Part shown: positions 54,217 through 63,461 of the stretch, piece after piece
Numbering within the stretch: the stretch's first letter is position 1
Layout of the letters: each line of letters starts with the position of its first letter
From: Bdellovibrio sp. SKB1291214
Lineage (GTDB): Bacteria > Bdellovibrionota > Bdellovibrionia > Bdellovibrionales > Bdellovibrionaceae
DNA length: 64,000 nucleotides
NCBI RefSeq assembly: GCF_002209355.2
Contig: NZ_CP106855.1
Location: 1-64,000 of the forward strand
Reading direction: 5' to 3'
Program-made: the position numbers and the translations under genes
The notes under the pieces: generated by a model
Database searches by the model: none
What the model saw: the letters and a program-made list of their open reading frames with translations, nothing else
What the model was told of the DNA's origin: nothing

Positions 54217-55557
54217 ATGAAACACCTCACACACTACATTGAAAAGAAAAAGCTTTTTTTCGCTTTCTTGTTAATCACTATTCAACAACTATTAAATGCT
54301 TTAGGCACCTACGCCCTCGCAAAAGCCGGTCTTTCATTCGAGAATCGCGAAAAATTCGTTCTCTGGACACTTGCCAGTATTTTGCTTTTTATTTTATCTC
54401 CCGTTATCAACATCTTTATCCGCCGTATAGAAAGCATCTTGAGCTTCGACGCCTACAGAATATTTTTAAGCGAAAATTTATTCTCAAAAAGTGGGAATTC
54501 ATCTCTGTGGCAAAGTAAAAATTTAAAAGATCGCTTCCTTGCCTCCATTGGGTCAGATGCAAGCGACTATCTGGGTCTCGTGCTATTTATCAGCATGGAC
54601 ATTTACTCTTTTGTACTTTCAATTGTTCTAGGTGTTCTTACTCTGAGCTTTACTATCGATATGTCTTTACTTCCAGCGTTCACATGCTCGGGAATCTTGA
54701 GTTTCCTGGTTTATCGCAAATTCAGCAAAAAGGTCGAAGCTCTCTACCACGTTGATCAATCTGCGCGTACAGCACTTATCGGTCACCTTTTGAAATCTTG
54801 GGATAATGTACTTCTGAGAAATTCCAACATTTTGCAAAACTATCAAAATAGCTTCATCCAAAAAATTTCATCCGCCCAATCCCGAGCGATTAAATCAGCG
54901 ACTGCGAGTGAGCTTTTGATTTTCGTACTGGGATTAGCCACCGGCCTGCCAGTCCTCCTATCAGCTAGCTGGATTATCTGGAACTCCGTCTCGAACACAC
55001 AAGTATTGATCGCTCTGTTAGCAACTTTACCAAGACAACTCAACATCCTGGGAGTATTTCGCAATGTATTTCAAAGCCTGACAAGCTTGCTCAGTGTTGA
55101 AGCCAAATTCAGTGTATTATGCGAAGGCACGGTTATTCCCGGAAGAAAACTAGAGGAAGCAATCAAAACGGACTTAATCACAATCAATCAGAACTCATTT
55201 TCTGACATCAAAGAGATGATGGAAAAATTTGAAGAAAATCCGACAGGTCGATTTGAAGTCCGAGGAGCCAATGGTGCAGGCAAATCAACATTCTTGCTGC
55301 ACCTGAATCACCGCCTGGATAACTCAGTCTACTTACCAACCCATCCAGATCTAATGATCGGGAGCGAAACCTTTTCAACTCGTTCATCAGGAGAAAACCT
55401 ACTGGCCCACATCGAAGCACTGGCAAGTGCAAAAGAAGAAATCATTTTACTAGACGAATGGGACGCCAACCTCGACGCAGAAAACCTTCAAATCGTAAAC
55501 ACCCGAATCAACCAAATAGCCAAAACAAAAACCATCGTCGAAGTTCGCCACCGATAA
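54217..55557 (+). CDS. ABC exporter (half-transporter) with a minimal nucleotide-binding domain
   Basis: A 446-aa fused exporter. The N-terminal part (about 10-300) has six candidate membrane helices (about 13-33, 49-70, 118-138, 145-166, 232-253, 262-281) of the exporter type. The C-terminal ATPase part (about 320-446) has Walker A GANGAGKST (350-358), a signature-like STRSSGE (387-393), Walker B IILLDEWDANLD (409-420) and an H-loop His445 at the very end. Only about 30 residues separate Walker A from the signature, versus roughly 80-100 in ordinary ABC domains, so the Q-loop and helical subdomain are essentially missing. It is likely a dimer that exports a peptide or another product made by the locus. 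A terminator follows the stop codon. Confidence 0.82.
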   Translation: MKHLTHYIEKKKLFFAFLLITIQQLLNALGTYALAKAGLSFENREKFVLWTLASILLFILSPVINIFIRRIESILSFDAYRIFLSENLFSKSGNSSLWQSKNLKDRFLASIGSDASDYLGLVLFISMDIYSFVLSIVLGVLTLSFTIDMSLLPAFTCSGILSFLVYRKFSKKVEALYHVDQSARTALIGHLLKSWDNVLLRNSNILQNYQNSFIQKISSAQSRAIKSATASELLIFVLGLATGLPVLLSASWIIWNSVSNTQVLIALLATLPRQLNILGVFRNVFQSLTSLLSVEAKFSVLCEGTVIPGRKLEEAIKTDLITINQNSFSDIKEMMEKFEENPTGRFEVRGANGAGKSTFLLHLNHRLDNSVYLPTHPDLMIGSETFSTRSSGENLLAHIEALASAKEEIILLDEWDANLDAENLQIVNTRINQIAKTKTIVEVRHR

Positions 55558-55585
55558 AAAAAGCCACTCCCCAGAGCGGCTTTTT
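55558..55585 (+). terminator. Terminator of the peptide/oxygenase/exporter operon
   Basis: AAAAAGCC-a-CTC pairs with GAG-c-GGCTTTTT around CCCA directly after the exporter stop codon, with the U-rich tract on the plus strand. Confidence 0.8.
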
Positions 55586-55634
55586 AGAAAGCGAGCGCGG
55601 AACGCGCCAGCCAGAATATTTAACCGTGAAACAA

Positions 55635-55761
55635 GCACGCTTCAAAAGTGTGCAGATCCAAGGCGGGCTGGTTGAAAAAGCGCGCAGGCGTACTCCCAGT
55701 ACGTCGGAGCGATTTTTCAATCAGACCAACGCAGGAGATGCGCGCTTTTCAAGCGTGCGCC
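55635..55761. repeat. Cluster of nested palindromes downstream of eno
   Basis: The gap between the island terminator and the eno stop is filled by inverted repeats. A 57-bp imperfect palindrome centred at 55696 has inner arms CGTACT / AGTACG, outer arms TTGAAAAA / TTTTTCAA and partial GCTG / CAGAC pairing. On each side is a related hairpin: GCACgCTT-CAA-AAGtGTGC (55635-55653) and GCGCGCTT-TTC-AAGCGTGCGC (55739-55761). The set resembles a REP/MITE-like intergenic element. The one nearest eno may act as its terminator. Confidence 0.6.
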
Positions 55762-55764
55762 TTC

Positions 55765-57025
<1,261 letters not shown>

Positions 57026-57033
<8 letters not shown>

Positions 57034-58087
57034 GATGAATACCTTCTTTCTCGGAATGCTTAGAGTTTATTTTTTTAACAAGTTCCATGGATTTGAAAAC
57101 AGTGCGCGGATATTCGGTTTTAACGAACTCCCAGTCCACACGTCTCATCGCTTCCTTCACTGCGGGATTTGTTTTCCCCTGGGAGGCAAGCATGGTGATC
57201 AACTGCTGAGCGCGCACCATGTAGTCATGCATACGAGCCAGGTTTTGATTCAAAGAGTATGCAGGCGATTCCACATCAAAGCTAAGATGAGACAACGAGC
57301 CTTCGTTAGGGATCAATGAAGCTTTACCTTCAACTGTGTCCTCAGCTTCAATTTGTGCGACTTGCTGCAATCTTTGTTTTTCGAATGTACGAATTTTGTC
57401 TTCAAGGTCGCCAACGTATTTTTGCAAGTCCTCGCGCTCGCGCTGAGTGCGTTGCAAATCGTTGAGCAAGCTTTGGAACAAATCAGGACTCACTTGATGG
57501 CCGACGTTTTCACTCTCCGTGAAGATCGTTTGCTGTTGAGTGGCCCAGCTTAATTTCAAAGTGATGCCGGACCAATCACACTTGGCCAAAGGTTGACCTA
57601 CGTACACTGGCAAGGATTCAAATGCGGCATTCAAGTATGCCGTCACCAACGGGTACTGCTCTGCTGGAAGTGGCAAATCGAAAGAGATGCTGACTTCGTC
57701 TTTGCGAAGATTATCAATCGGTGGTTTCGGAGAAATGAAATAACCCAAGAAATGTTCAGGCTGATTAAAAATTTCCTGCGGACGAGGCATCATGCGAAGG
57801 ACGTTATCCAACACTCCCCACGCGCGCAGCTCGGGTCCGTTGTGACCTGCACGAGTCAGAACATCACAATCTTTTTTGAGTGGAAGTCGCAAACACATTT
57901 CAAGGAATTGCTCCATGTCCGGAGCACTGATCCAGTAAGAAGAATCTCGCAACAGTTCAACTGGCAGATGAATTTGTTCATAGAGAGGCGTAAGGTCTTC
58001 ACCTTGCTCTTCTAGAACCGTCAAAACTGAGTTGGAAATCTTACAACTAAAGTGCACGCAAAAGTGATAGCCCAAAAGCGAAGCCAT
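57026..58087 (-). CDS. Conserved-looking coiled-coil protein of unknown function
   Basis: A 353-aa soluble protein. The N-terminal 200 residues form a mixed alpha/beta domain with [40 protein letters not shown] and [21 protein letters not shown] coiled coil (about 205-245, [20 protein letters not shown]) follows, and the C-terminal region is helical. It was not matched to a family; the layout suggests a regulatory or sensor protein. The gene starts about 6 nt downstream of the predicted start point of a TATAAT promoter (58105-58100), so the message is nearly leaderless, and it is coupled to eno. Confidence 0.7.
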
Positions 58088-58099
58088 TGAAATAACTAT

Positions 58100-58202
58100 A
58101 TTATATCAAAACACGATAGCGCAGCGCTTCCCCGAAAACCCGCAAGTCCGCCGGAACCTTTTTGGGGAATGCGGCGCATCCGTAAACAGGACCTGGCACC
58201 TT
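58100..58202 (-). promoter_or_regulatory. Promoter and long hairpin between CpaF-like gene and the eno operon
   Basis: TATAAT on the minus strand (58105-58100) is a consensus -10 with no obvious -35. Between it and the CpaF-type stop lies a long imperfect stem: TTCCCC-g-AAAA (58128-58138) pairs with TTTT-t-GGGGAA (58159-58169) and outer GCGC arms (58119-58122 / 58174-58177). It may end CpaF-type transcription. The sequence also holds an AGGTGCCAGGTCCTG block after the stop, of the kind often repeated in intergenic DNA. Confidence 0.5.
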
Positions 58203-59309
58203 TTAGGCGGCTTTTTGGAATTTGGATTTTGGGAATGGGAGCTTGTTATCGATGATTTCTTCCATGAAAGTCGGCACGTTGCCCGTGGCTTCGAGCTTAC
58301 CATCAAGAGTGCCGTCGGGACGGCGCACCAAGCGACCCAATTCAAAGATTGGAACTACGTCGTACGAACCATCTGGGAGGAACCCTCGCACTTCACTGAT
58401 CGCACCAATACGACGCGATCCATCACCATAACGCGAAATTTGAACGATTAGATCAATGGCCGACGACACCTGTTGGCGCAAAGCCCGCTCGCTGATCTTA
58501 GCGTCTCCGCCTTGAGCTAAGGCCTCCAAACGTACGATCGCATCCTCAGGTGAGTTCGCATGCACAGTACCCATACAACCTTTGTGACCCGTGTTCATCG
58601 CATTTAATAATTCAAGAGCTTCGCCGGAACGAACCTCCCCGACGATAATGCGATCAGGACGCAAACGGAGCGCACTCTTTACCAGATCTTTGATAGTCAC
58701 TTCGCCTTTGCCTTGGGCATCGGCCATGCGAGTCTCAAACATCACCAAGTGTTCATAATCGACCTGCAACTCTGAAGAGTCTTCGATGATCAACACACGC
58801 TGACCTTTGGGGATACGTGAACACAACAATGACAACAACGTCGTCTTACCTGAACCAGTACCGCCACTCACGATAATGTTTTTTCCTAAGAACATCGCGA
58901 TATCCAAAAAGCGAGCGCCGTCCTCGGAGATTGTGCCCATTTTAATGTAATCGTTAAAAGTAATCTTAGTGCTCGTAAATTTACGAATAGAAAGAGTGGT
59001 CCCTTTGCGTGACATCGGAGGGATCACCGCTGCGATACGCGAACCATCTGGCAAACGTGCATCCAGACGCGGATTTTCATCATTGATACGACGACCGACC
59101 GATTGTGCAATGGAGTTCACGGCTGCGCGCAGGTCATCTTCCGAAGGGAATTTCTCGCTCACCTTTTCAAGCTTACCTTTGCGTTCTACGAAAATTTCGC
59201 TGGGACCGTTCACGAGGATTTCAGAGACGCCCGGGTCATCAAGATACTTAACAACAGGACCGAGGTTCTGCTGAATAGTCTGCTTGAAAACGTTCGACTG
59301 ATCCGACAT
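58203..59309 (-). CDS. CpaF/TadA-type secretion ATPase
   Basis: A 368-aa PilT/VirB11-superfamily ATPase that powers Tad/Flp pilus assembly or type II/IV-like secretion. The N-terminal domain carries VSEILVNGPSEIFVERKG, then Walker A SGGTGSGKTTLL (about 148-159), the Asp box LIIEDSSEL, Walker B RLRPDRIIVGEVR and a His box MGTVHANSPEDAI. The N-terminal membrane-binding region of classical CpaF is reduced. No tad pilin or TadBC genes lie nearby, so it is an orphan subunit or works with genes elsewhere. The hairpin at 58119-58177 follows its stop. Confidence 0.92.
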   Translation of the reverse strand: MSDQSNVFKQTIQQNLGPVVKYLDDPGVSEILVNGPSEIFVERKGKLEKVSEKFPSEDDLRAAVNSIAQSVGRRINDENPRLDARLPDGSRIAAVIPPMSRKGTTLSIRKFTSTKITFNDYIKMGTISEDGARFLDIAMFLGKNIIVSGGTGSGKTTLLSLLCSRIPKGQRVLIIEDSSELQVDYEHLVMFETRMADAQGKGEVTIKDLVKSALRLRPDRIIVGEVRSGEALELLNAMNTGHKGCMGTVHANSPEDAIVRLEALAQGGDAKISERALRQQVSSAIDLIVQISRYGDGSRRIGAISEVRGFLPDGSYDVVPIFELGRLVRRPDGTLDGKLEATGNVPTFMEEIIDNKLPFPKSKFQKAA

Positions 59310-59327
59310 GGGCGCACCTAACGTTGA

Positions 59328-59846
59328 TTAATTTGAAGCGGGTTTTCTGCCACCTGGAGCAGAGTTCGCATCAGAATAAATAATAAATTTACCTTGAACA
59401 GCTGTCTCAGGACATTGGTAAGAAAAAATACCATCTGTCTTAGGCATCACCTTGAAAGTTTTCTCTTCACCAAATACTGTGTTGTGGTGTTCTGAGAAAG
59501 CATCCAATACGAAGCTGACGTTTTTTTCTTTACCATTCACATTCACCACGTGAATGCGATAGTTGTTGCCCTTTTTCAAGCGCACAGTTTCAGGTACAAA
59601 ACCTTTTTCTGTATTCATGATGACGATGTCTTGAGTCGGCTCAACAGAGTCAAACACGTTACTCAAAATACTTACTGATTGATCTTCTTTGATGCTTGCA
59701 GGCAGGCGATCTTCGTTCGTCACTTTGTTGAAATCAACCTGACGACGAGAAAAATCAACTTCCCATGCATTTGCCACGCTGGTGATGAAAAGAGCCGTTA
59801 CAAGACTAGTGCAAATCTTTACGGTCTTGGAATTCACAAAACTCAC
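59328..59846 (-). CDS. Exported cupredoxin-like protein
   Basis: A 172-aa exported protein. GTG 59846 has GGAGG six bases upstream and lies inside the end of the previous gene. Signal peptide about 1-27 (ending VANA). The mature domain looks like a cupredoxin fold: IVIMNTEKGFVPETVRLKKG, YRIHVVNV, KNVSFVLDAFSEHH, IFSYQCPET, GKFIIY. One Cys is present, but the usual His-Cys-His-Met copper set is only partly visible (EHHNT near 122 may supply His). A C-terminal disordered tail ends GGRKPASN. It might bind copper or have lost metal binding. It overlaps the 59806-60084 gene by 41 bp. Confidence 0.72.
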   Translation of the reverse strand: MSFVNSKTVKICTSLVTALFITSVANAWEVDFSRRQVDFNKVTNEDRLPASIKEDQSVSILSNVFDSVEPTQDIVIMNTEKGFVPETVRLKKGNNYRIHVVNVNGKEKNVSFVLDAFSEHHNTVFGEEKTFKVMPKTDGIFSYQCPETAVQGKFIIYSDANSAPGGRKPASN

Positions 59847-60084
59847 GAGCGACCTCCATAGCGATATAACTTACGGATCTTTGATCCATCATGTGCAGCT
59901 TCTGGATAAGTAGGTCTTTGTTTCCACGGCAACCATTGATGTTTTGGAATGCTTCGCTGAGCAAGTTTGGATTAGCCATCATCTCTTTAGTTACTTCAGC
60001 CCAATCGAGCTTAAGCACCGGATCAATAGCACCAATTGCATAAAGCGCATCAAACATCACTTGCAAATCGCCTTGAAGAAACAT
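59806..60084 (-). CDS. Small helical protein of unknown function, 92 aa
   Basis: Start at ATG 60084, behind ATGGAGGATTCG. The 92-aa protein is soluble and helical, with FQGDLQ-like acidic start and a Cys pair region (INGCRGNKDLLIQKLHMMDQ, EFCEFQDRK). No family recognised. It overlaps the start of the cupredoxin-like gene by 41 bp, which suggests co-translation. It may be regulatory. Confidence 0.68.
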   Translation of the reverse strand: MFLQGDLQVMFDALYAIGAIDPVLKLDWAEVTKEMMANPNLLSEAFQNINGCRGNKDLLIQKLHMMDQRSVSYIAMEVAREFCEFQDRKDLH

Positions 60085-60238
60085 CGAATCCTCCATCTGC
60101 TTGCACCTTGATTTGCGAGATCAAAGCGGAGAGCGTCCTGCTCCCTTACCTGTTGTTTCTATCGGTAGGAGTTCGTTAGAACTTGAGTCAATTTGAGGCG
60201 ATTTTTCGAGAGTTGAGGAGGTCTTTGTTTTGACGCTA

Positions 60239-60264
60239 GTCTCTGGTCAGAAAGTACCAGAGAC
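60239..60264 (-). other. Perfect hairpin in the 60085-60318 gap
   Basis: GTCTCTGGT (60239-60247) and ACCAGAGAC (60256-60264) are perfect arms around CAGAAAGT. There is no T-tract on either side. It separates the gene ending at 60319 from the one starting at 60084 and may be an mRNA processing or stability element. Confidence 0.45.
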
Positions 60265-60318
60265 CAGTCCGGTCGAGGGAAAAAATTGCCGATTCTTAGA
60301 ATGAACCGGCTAGATAAA

Positions 60319-60936
60319 TTACTTCTTTTTCTTTTTATCTGCTTTAGGCGCATCTTTAGCGGCTACGGGGTTCTGATCAAGCACGCGTTTCGCTAGATCC
60401 GACGGAGAATCCCCCACCTTCATGCCACGAAGGCTACGCTCATTTTTTGCCTCTTTAGTCAGTTCAATTTTCGCATCGCGGATTTTTTCAAGAAGTTTGC
60501 GCTCGAAACCACCGTTTTTGGCATAAGGTTTTGATTCCGCAATGAAGTTTTCCAGAAAGATAGAGTAAGTGTTTTGAACGACAGGTTTTACACCTTTTGG
60601 ATTCTTCAAAGCATCCACCGCTTCATCCACCAAAATAGTAAAAACATTTTCCCACTGGTCTAACTCATCCAGTTTGGTGCGCAAAGGACCTACGACTTTG
60701 TCGATCATATCGTCAGTGCCATCCGGACGAGAAAATACAGCCTGCAATGCTTCCTTCAACGGGACGTATTTTTCGTCGTGCATTTGCTCGGACTCTTGAA
60801 TCTTCTCATTCACGAGTTCATTCATCTGATCGAGATCTTTCGTCGCCAGAGTGGCATAGTTTGCGATAAGACCGGCTTGTGCGTGAAGGCAAAAAGCGGT
60901 CACGAATGTTGCTAAAATAAAATTTGGTTTTTTCAT
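60319..60936 (-). CDS. Exported protein of unknown function, 205 aa
   Basis: ATG 60936 is used. Signal peptide about 1-22 (ending HAQAG). The mature protein is helical and charged, with Leu/Asp/Glu-rich segments (LDQMNELVNEKIQESEQMHD, DMIDKVVGPLRTKLDELDQW), and a Lys-rich C-terminus (KADKKKKK). No family recognised. It may be a periplasmic helical-bundle protein. Divergent from the DsbA-like gene. Confidence 0.7.
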   Translation of the reverse strand: MKKPNFILATFVTAFCLHAQAGLIANYATLATKDLDQMNELVNEKIQESEQMHDEKYVPLKEALQAVFSRPDGTDDMIDKVVGPLRTKLDELDQWENVFTILVDEAVDALKNPKGVKPVVQNTYSIFLENFIAESKPYAKNGGFERKLLEKIRDAKIELTKEAKNERSLRGMKVGDSPSDLAKRVLDQNPVAAKDAPKADKKKKK

Positions 60937-61108
60937 AGTTTCCAGTCTAAACACACAGAAACTTCACGCAAGTCCAATCACTTCATGCGGCACGGCATGA
61001 TTCTTAGGCTAGACGTAAGTGCAGGATTTTTTCCTTCCCTCGGTCAAAAAACATGGCACAATGGGAGGGCTTTTGAGATTTAACAAAATTCCCTTTATGG
61101 AGGCGACA

Positions 61109-61894
61109 TTGAAAGCAATTAAATTGGCAGCAGTTTCTGCGTTGGCACTTTCCCTAGTGAACTGTGCTCCTTCAGCGAAACAACTTAAAGAAGCAGTAGA
61201 AAAAGACCCAAGCATCGTTTTCGCAGCAATCGAAAAAGATCCTGAGCAATTCATTGAAGTAGTTAACAAAGCTGCTCAAGGTGCGCAAAAGAAAGCTCAA
61301 GAAAAAGCAATGGCTGAAGAAGGCAAAAAGCGTGACGAAGAGTTCGCAAATCCTTTGAAAGCAAACATCGAAGACGGCCGCGTTGTTTTCGGTCCTAAAG
61401 ACGCGAAAGTGACTATCGTAGAATACACTGACTTCGAATGCCCTTACTGCGCAAAAGGTCACGCGACGGTTGCTGAAGTAATGAAAGCTTACCCTAAAGA
61501 TGTAAAAGTTGTTCTAAAGCACTTGCCTTTGGATTTCCATCCTATGGCTATGCCTGCAGCTCGTTACTTCGAAGCAATTGCAATGCAAGACCATGCGAAA
61601 GCTGAAAAGTTCTACAACATGGTTTTCGAAAACCAAGGTGAACTTCGCACTAAAAAAGAAGGTTTCTTGAAAGACACGGCTAAAAAAGTTGGTGCTGACA
61701 TGAAACGTGTTGAAGCTGATTTGAAATCAGAAAAAATCACTAAGCAAATCGAAGCTGACATGGAAGAAGCTAAGAAATTTAACTTCTCTGGTACTCCAGG
61801 CTTCTTGATCAATGGTGTTTCACTTCGCGGTGCTTACCCATTCCCAGAATTCAAAGACATCATCGATCGTCATTTGAAAACTGCTGCTAAGTAA
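61109..61894 (+). CDS. DsbA-family thioredoxin-like lipoprotein
   Basis: The TTG at 61109 is preferred because GGAGG ends 5 nt upstream, giving 261 aa. Lipobox LVNC has Cys19. After an Ala/Lys/Glu-rich helical linker (about 25-85) comes a DsbA-type thioredoxin domain with active site C111-P-Y-C114 (DFECPYCAKGH), the inserted helical part, and the cis-Pro loop NFSGTPGFLINGVSLRGAYP. Such proteins form or isomerise disulfides in exported proteins. Lipidation would hold it at a membrane, and the spacer lifts the catalytic domain away. Confidence 0.92.
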   Translation: MKAIKLAAVSALALSLVNCAPSAKQLKEAVEKDPSIVFAAIEKDPEQFIEVVNKAAQGAQKKAQEKAMAEEGKKRDEEFANPLKANIEDGRVVFGPKDAKVTIVEYTDFECPYCAKGHATVAEVMKAYPKDVKVVLKHLPLDFHPMAMPAARYFEAIAMQDHAKAEKFYNMVFENQGELRTKKEGFLKDTAKKVGADMKRVEADLKSEKITKQIEADMEEAKKFNFSGTPGFLINGVSLRGAYPFPEFKDIIDRHLKTAAK

Positions 61895-61920
61895 TTTGTC
61901 TTTTTATAGATAAAATATTG

Positions 61921-61952
61921 AACCCACAATTCGAAAGGATTGTGGGTTTTTT
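61921..61952 (+). terminator. Terminator of the DsbA-like gene
   Basis: AACCCACAAT and ATTGTGGGTT form a perfect 10-bp stem around TCGAAAGG, followed by TTTT, 27 bp past the stop codon. Confidence 0.85.
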
Positions 61953-62011
61953 ATTTCCTAAACCGACCTATTCGGTTACAGTTTTATGTAAATACCAAAC
62001 AAGGGGACCTC

Positions 62012-62398
62012 ATGAGCGTATCAACAGCGAAATCTATGATCTTAAAGGCACAAGACAATCTCGATATCGCTCAAAAGTCGCTTAACGATGAATCCCAACA
62101 CGACATTGTTGGGTACAATCTAGCTCAAGCTTGCGAGCTGTATCTAAAAGCGATGATGTCCTTGCGTGACCTTGAATTTCCAGAGGGAGAGGACGCCCAC
62201 GATCTAGATTACCTGATGACAACGCTTGAAGAAGAAGGTTTTGCAGAGATCTCTTCCCATGCCGACGTTATCGAACTGACTCAATATAACAACCCCAGCG
62301 CGCACATCCGTAAGGACGAGCGTTTGGATTTGGATGAGTACTTGGGTTACGTAAATGACCTTAAGAAATTGGTCGGCGAACAGCTAAAATTGTTCTAA
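62012..62398 (+). CDS. HEPN-domain protein
   Basis: A 128-aa protein. ATG 62012 follows AAGGGGACCTC; a longer frame is not supported. It is a four-helix HEPN fold: AKSMILKAQDNLDIAQKSLN, YNLAQACELYLKAMMSLRD, EDAHDLDYLMTTLEEEG, then NPSAHIRKDERLD with His and Arg near the usual RxxxxH site. HEPN proteins act in toxin-antitoxin, RNA processing or nucleotidyltransferase systems, but no MNT nucleotidyltransferase is adjacent. Role unclear. Confidence 0.78.
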   Translation: MSVSTAKSMILKAQDNLDIAQKSLNDESQHDIVGYNLAQACELYLKAMMSLRDLEFPEGEDAHDLDYLMTTLEEEGFAEISSHADVIELTQYNNPSAHIRKDERLDLDEYLGYVNDLKKLVGEQLKLF

Positions 62399-62414
62399 AA
62401 AAAGAGCTTTAAAT

Positions 62415-62444
62415 AAAAAAAGCCACCCCGAAGGTGGCTTTTTT
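62415..62444. terminator. Bidirectional terminator after the HEPN gene
   Basis: AAAAAAAGCCACC pairs with GGTGGCTTTTTT around CCGAA, between the HEPN stop and the convergent L,D-transpeptidase stop. Confidence 0.88.
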
Positions 62445-62461
62445 ATTTAAAGGTAAATTTG

Positions 62462-63232
62462 TTAGTTAGTCGCAGAAGCGTAGATGATAGAGCCACCCTT
62501 AATGGTGTCGATCACTTTTGTTCTAATGCTCATCGCAACCGCCGGACATCCCCAACTGCGCCCTTGAGTTACATTGGCTTCAGAAACATAGTCTGCACCG
62601 TGAACAACCACGGCTCTTGCACGAGCATTGCTGTTGGTAGAAGACAATCCATCCAAACGTAATGAATAACCATGCGAACCAGAGTAAGTTTCAGCCGTTT
62701 TATAAATGCCTACTGAACTTGCATTGGAACCGGATACGTTGCTAAAAGAATTGGCGTAGCCATCGTGATCCGGGTCTGAACCCTTCCCGTGTGCCGCGCG
62801 CACACTCCATACCTCACCGGTTTTCATATTGATAATATGAAAACGTGGTTTGCCAGAGTATTTGCTGAAATCCAGAACAGACAAGACGTCCGTATTCTTA
62901 ATTTTCGCCAAATTTTTATGATAATAAAGAACTGCATTTTTCAGCATCGTCTGGTTAATAGTCTTGGCCGTATCAACGTACGCATATTTCGCAAGGATCT
63001 GAGCATCAGTTAATGTGCCACTGGCAGAACTGTCACTGCCGGAAGAGCCCGAGTTGGGTGTTTCAACTTCTGCGGGTGGAATTGTTTGAGCAGTATCGCC
63101 TGCTGATTGTTCTGTGTCTGGATCGTCAGGTAAAACGGTAGAAGAGCTTTCGAAACCGCCTTTTGCGCAGGCTGCCATTAGGAAAGTGACGGATATGAGT
63201 GCCAGAACATTCTTCGCTTTTTTGAATGTCAT
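62462..63232 (-). CDS. L,D-transpeptidase-type lipoprotein
   Basis: A 256-aa lipoprotein (lipobox MAAC, Cys22) with a Ser/Gly/Glu-rich linker and a YkuD_2-like L,D-transpeptidase/carboxypeptidase domain (about 100-256). Catalytic features are FHIINMKTGEVWSVRAAHGK, VVVHGADYVSEAN (His211) and GRSWGCPAVAM (Cys229). These enzymes exchange or trim peptidoglycan stems. In predatory bacteria L,D-transpeptidases modify the wall of the prey, so a role in bdelloplast building is possible. CGGAGG precedes the ATG. A cis gene is the DsbA-like lipoprotein nearby. Confidence 0.9.
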   Translation of the reverse strand: MTFKKAKNVLALISVTFLMAACAKGGFESSSTVLPDDPDTEQSAGDTAQTIPPAEVETPNSGSSGSDSSASGTLTDAQILAKYAYVDTAKTINQTMLKNAVLYYHKNLAKIKNTDVLSVLDFSKYSGKPRFHIINMKTGEVWSVRAAHGKGSDPDHDGYANSFSNVSGSNASSVGIYKTAETYSGSHGYSLRLDGLSSTNSNARARAVVVHGADYVSEANVTQGRSWGCPAVAMSIRTKVIDTIKGGSIIYASATN

Positions 63233-63461
63233 ACTAGGAACCTCCGTGTTGGTTACAAGGAGGTCTTCGGTGCGCTCATATTTATTCTTTAAACTTTTTT
63301 ATTATGTCAGTGTTTTCTACACGAGACTTTCGGGAAGTGTGCGGGCACTTTTCACGTTCATCACAAACCGAAGTATGGAGTGGGGCCTCCAGACCAGAGA
63401 TTTCTGAACAAATCGGACGTGGCATTGCAAATGCAATGAAACCCATGATGGGAGCTATGAA

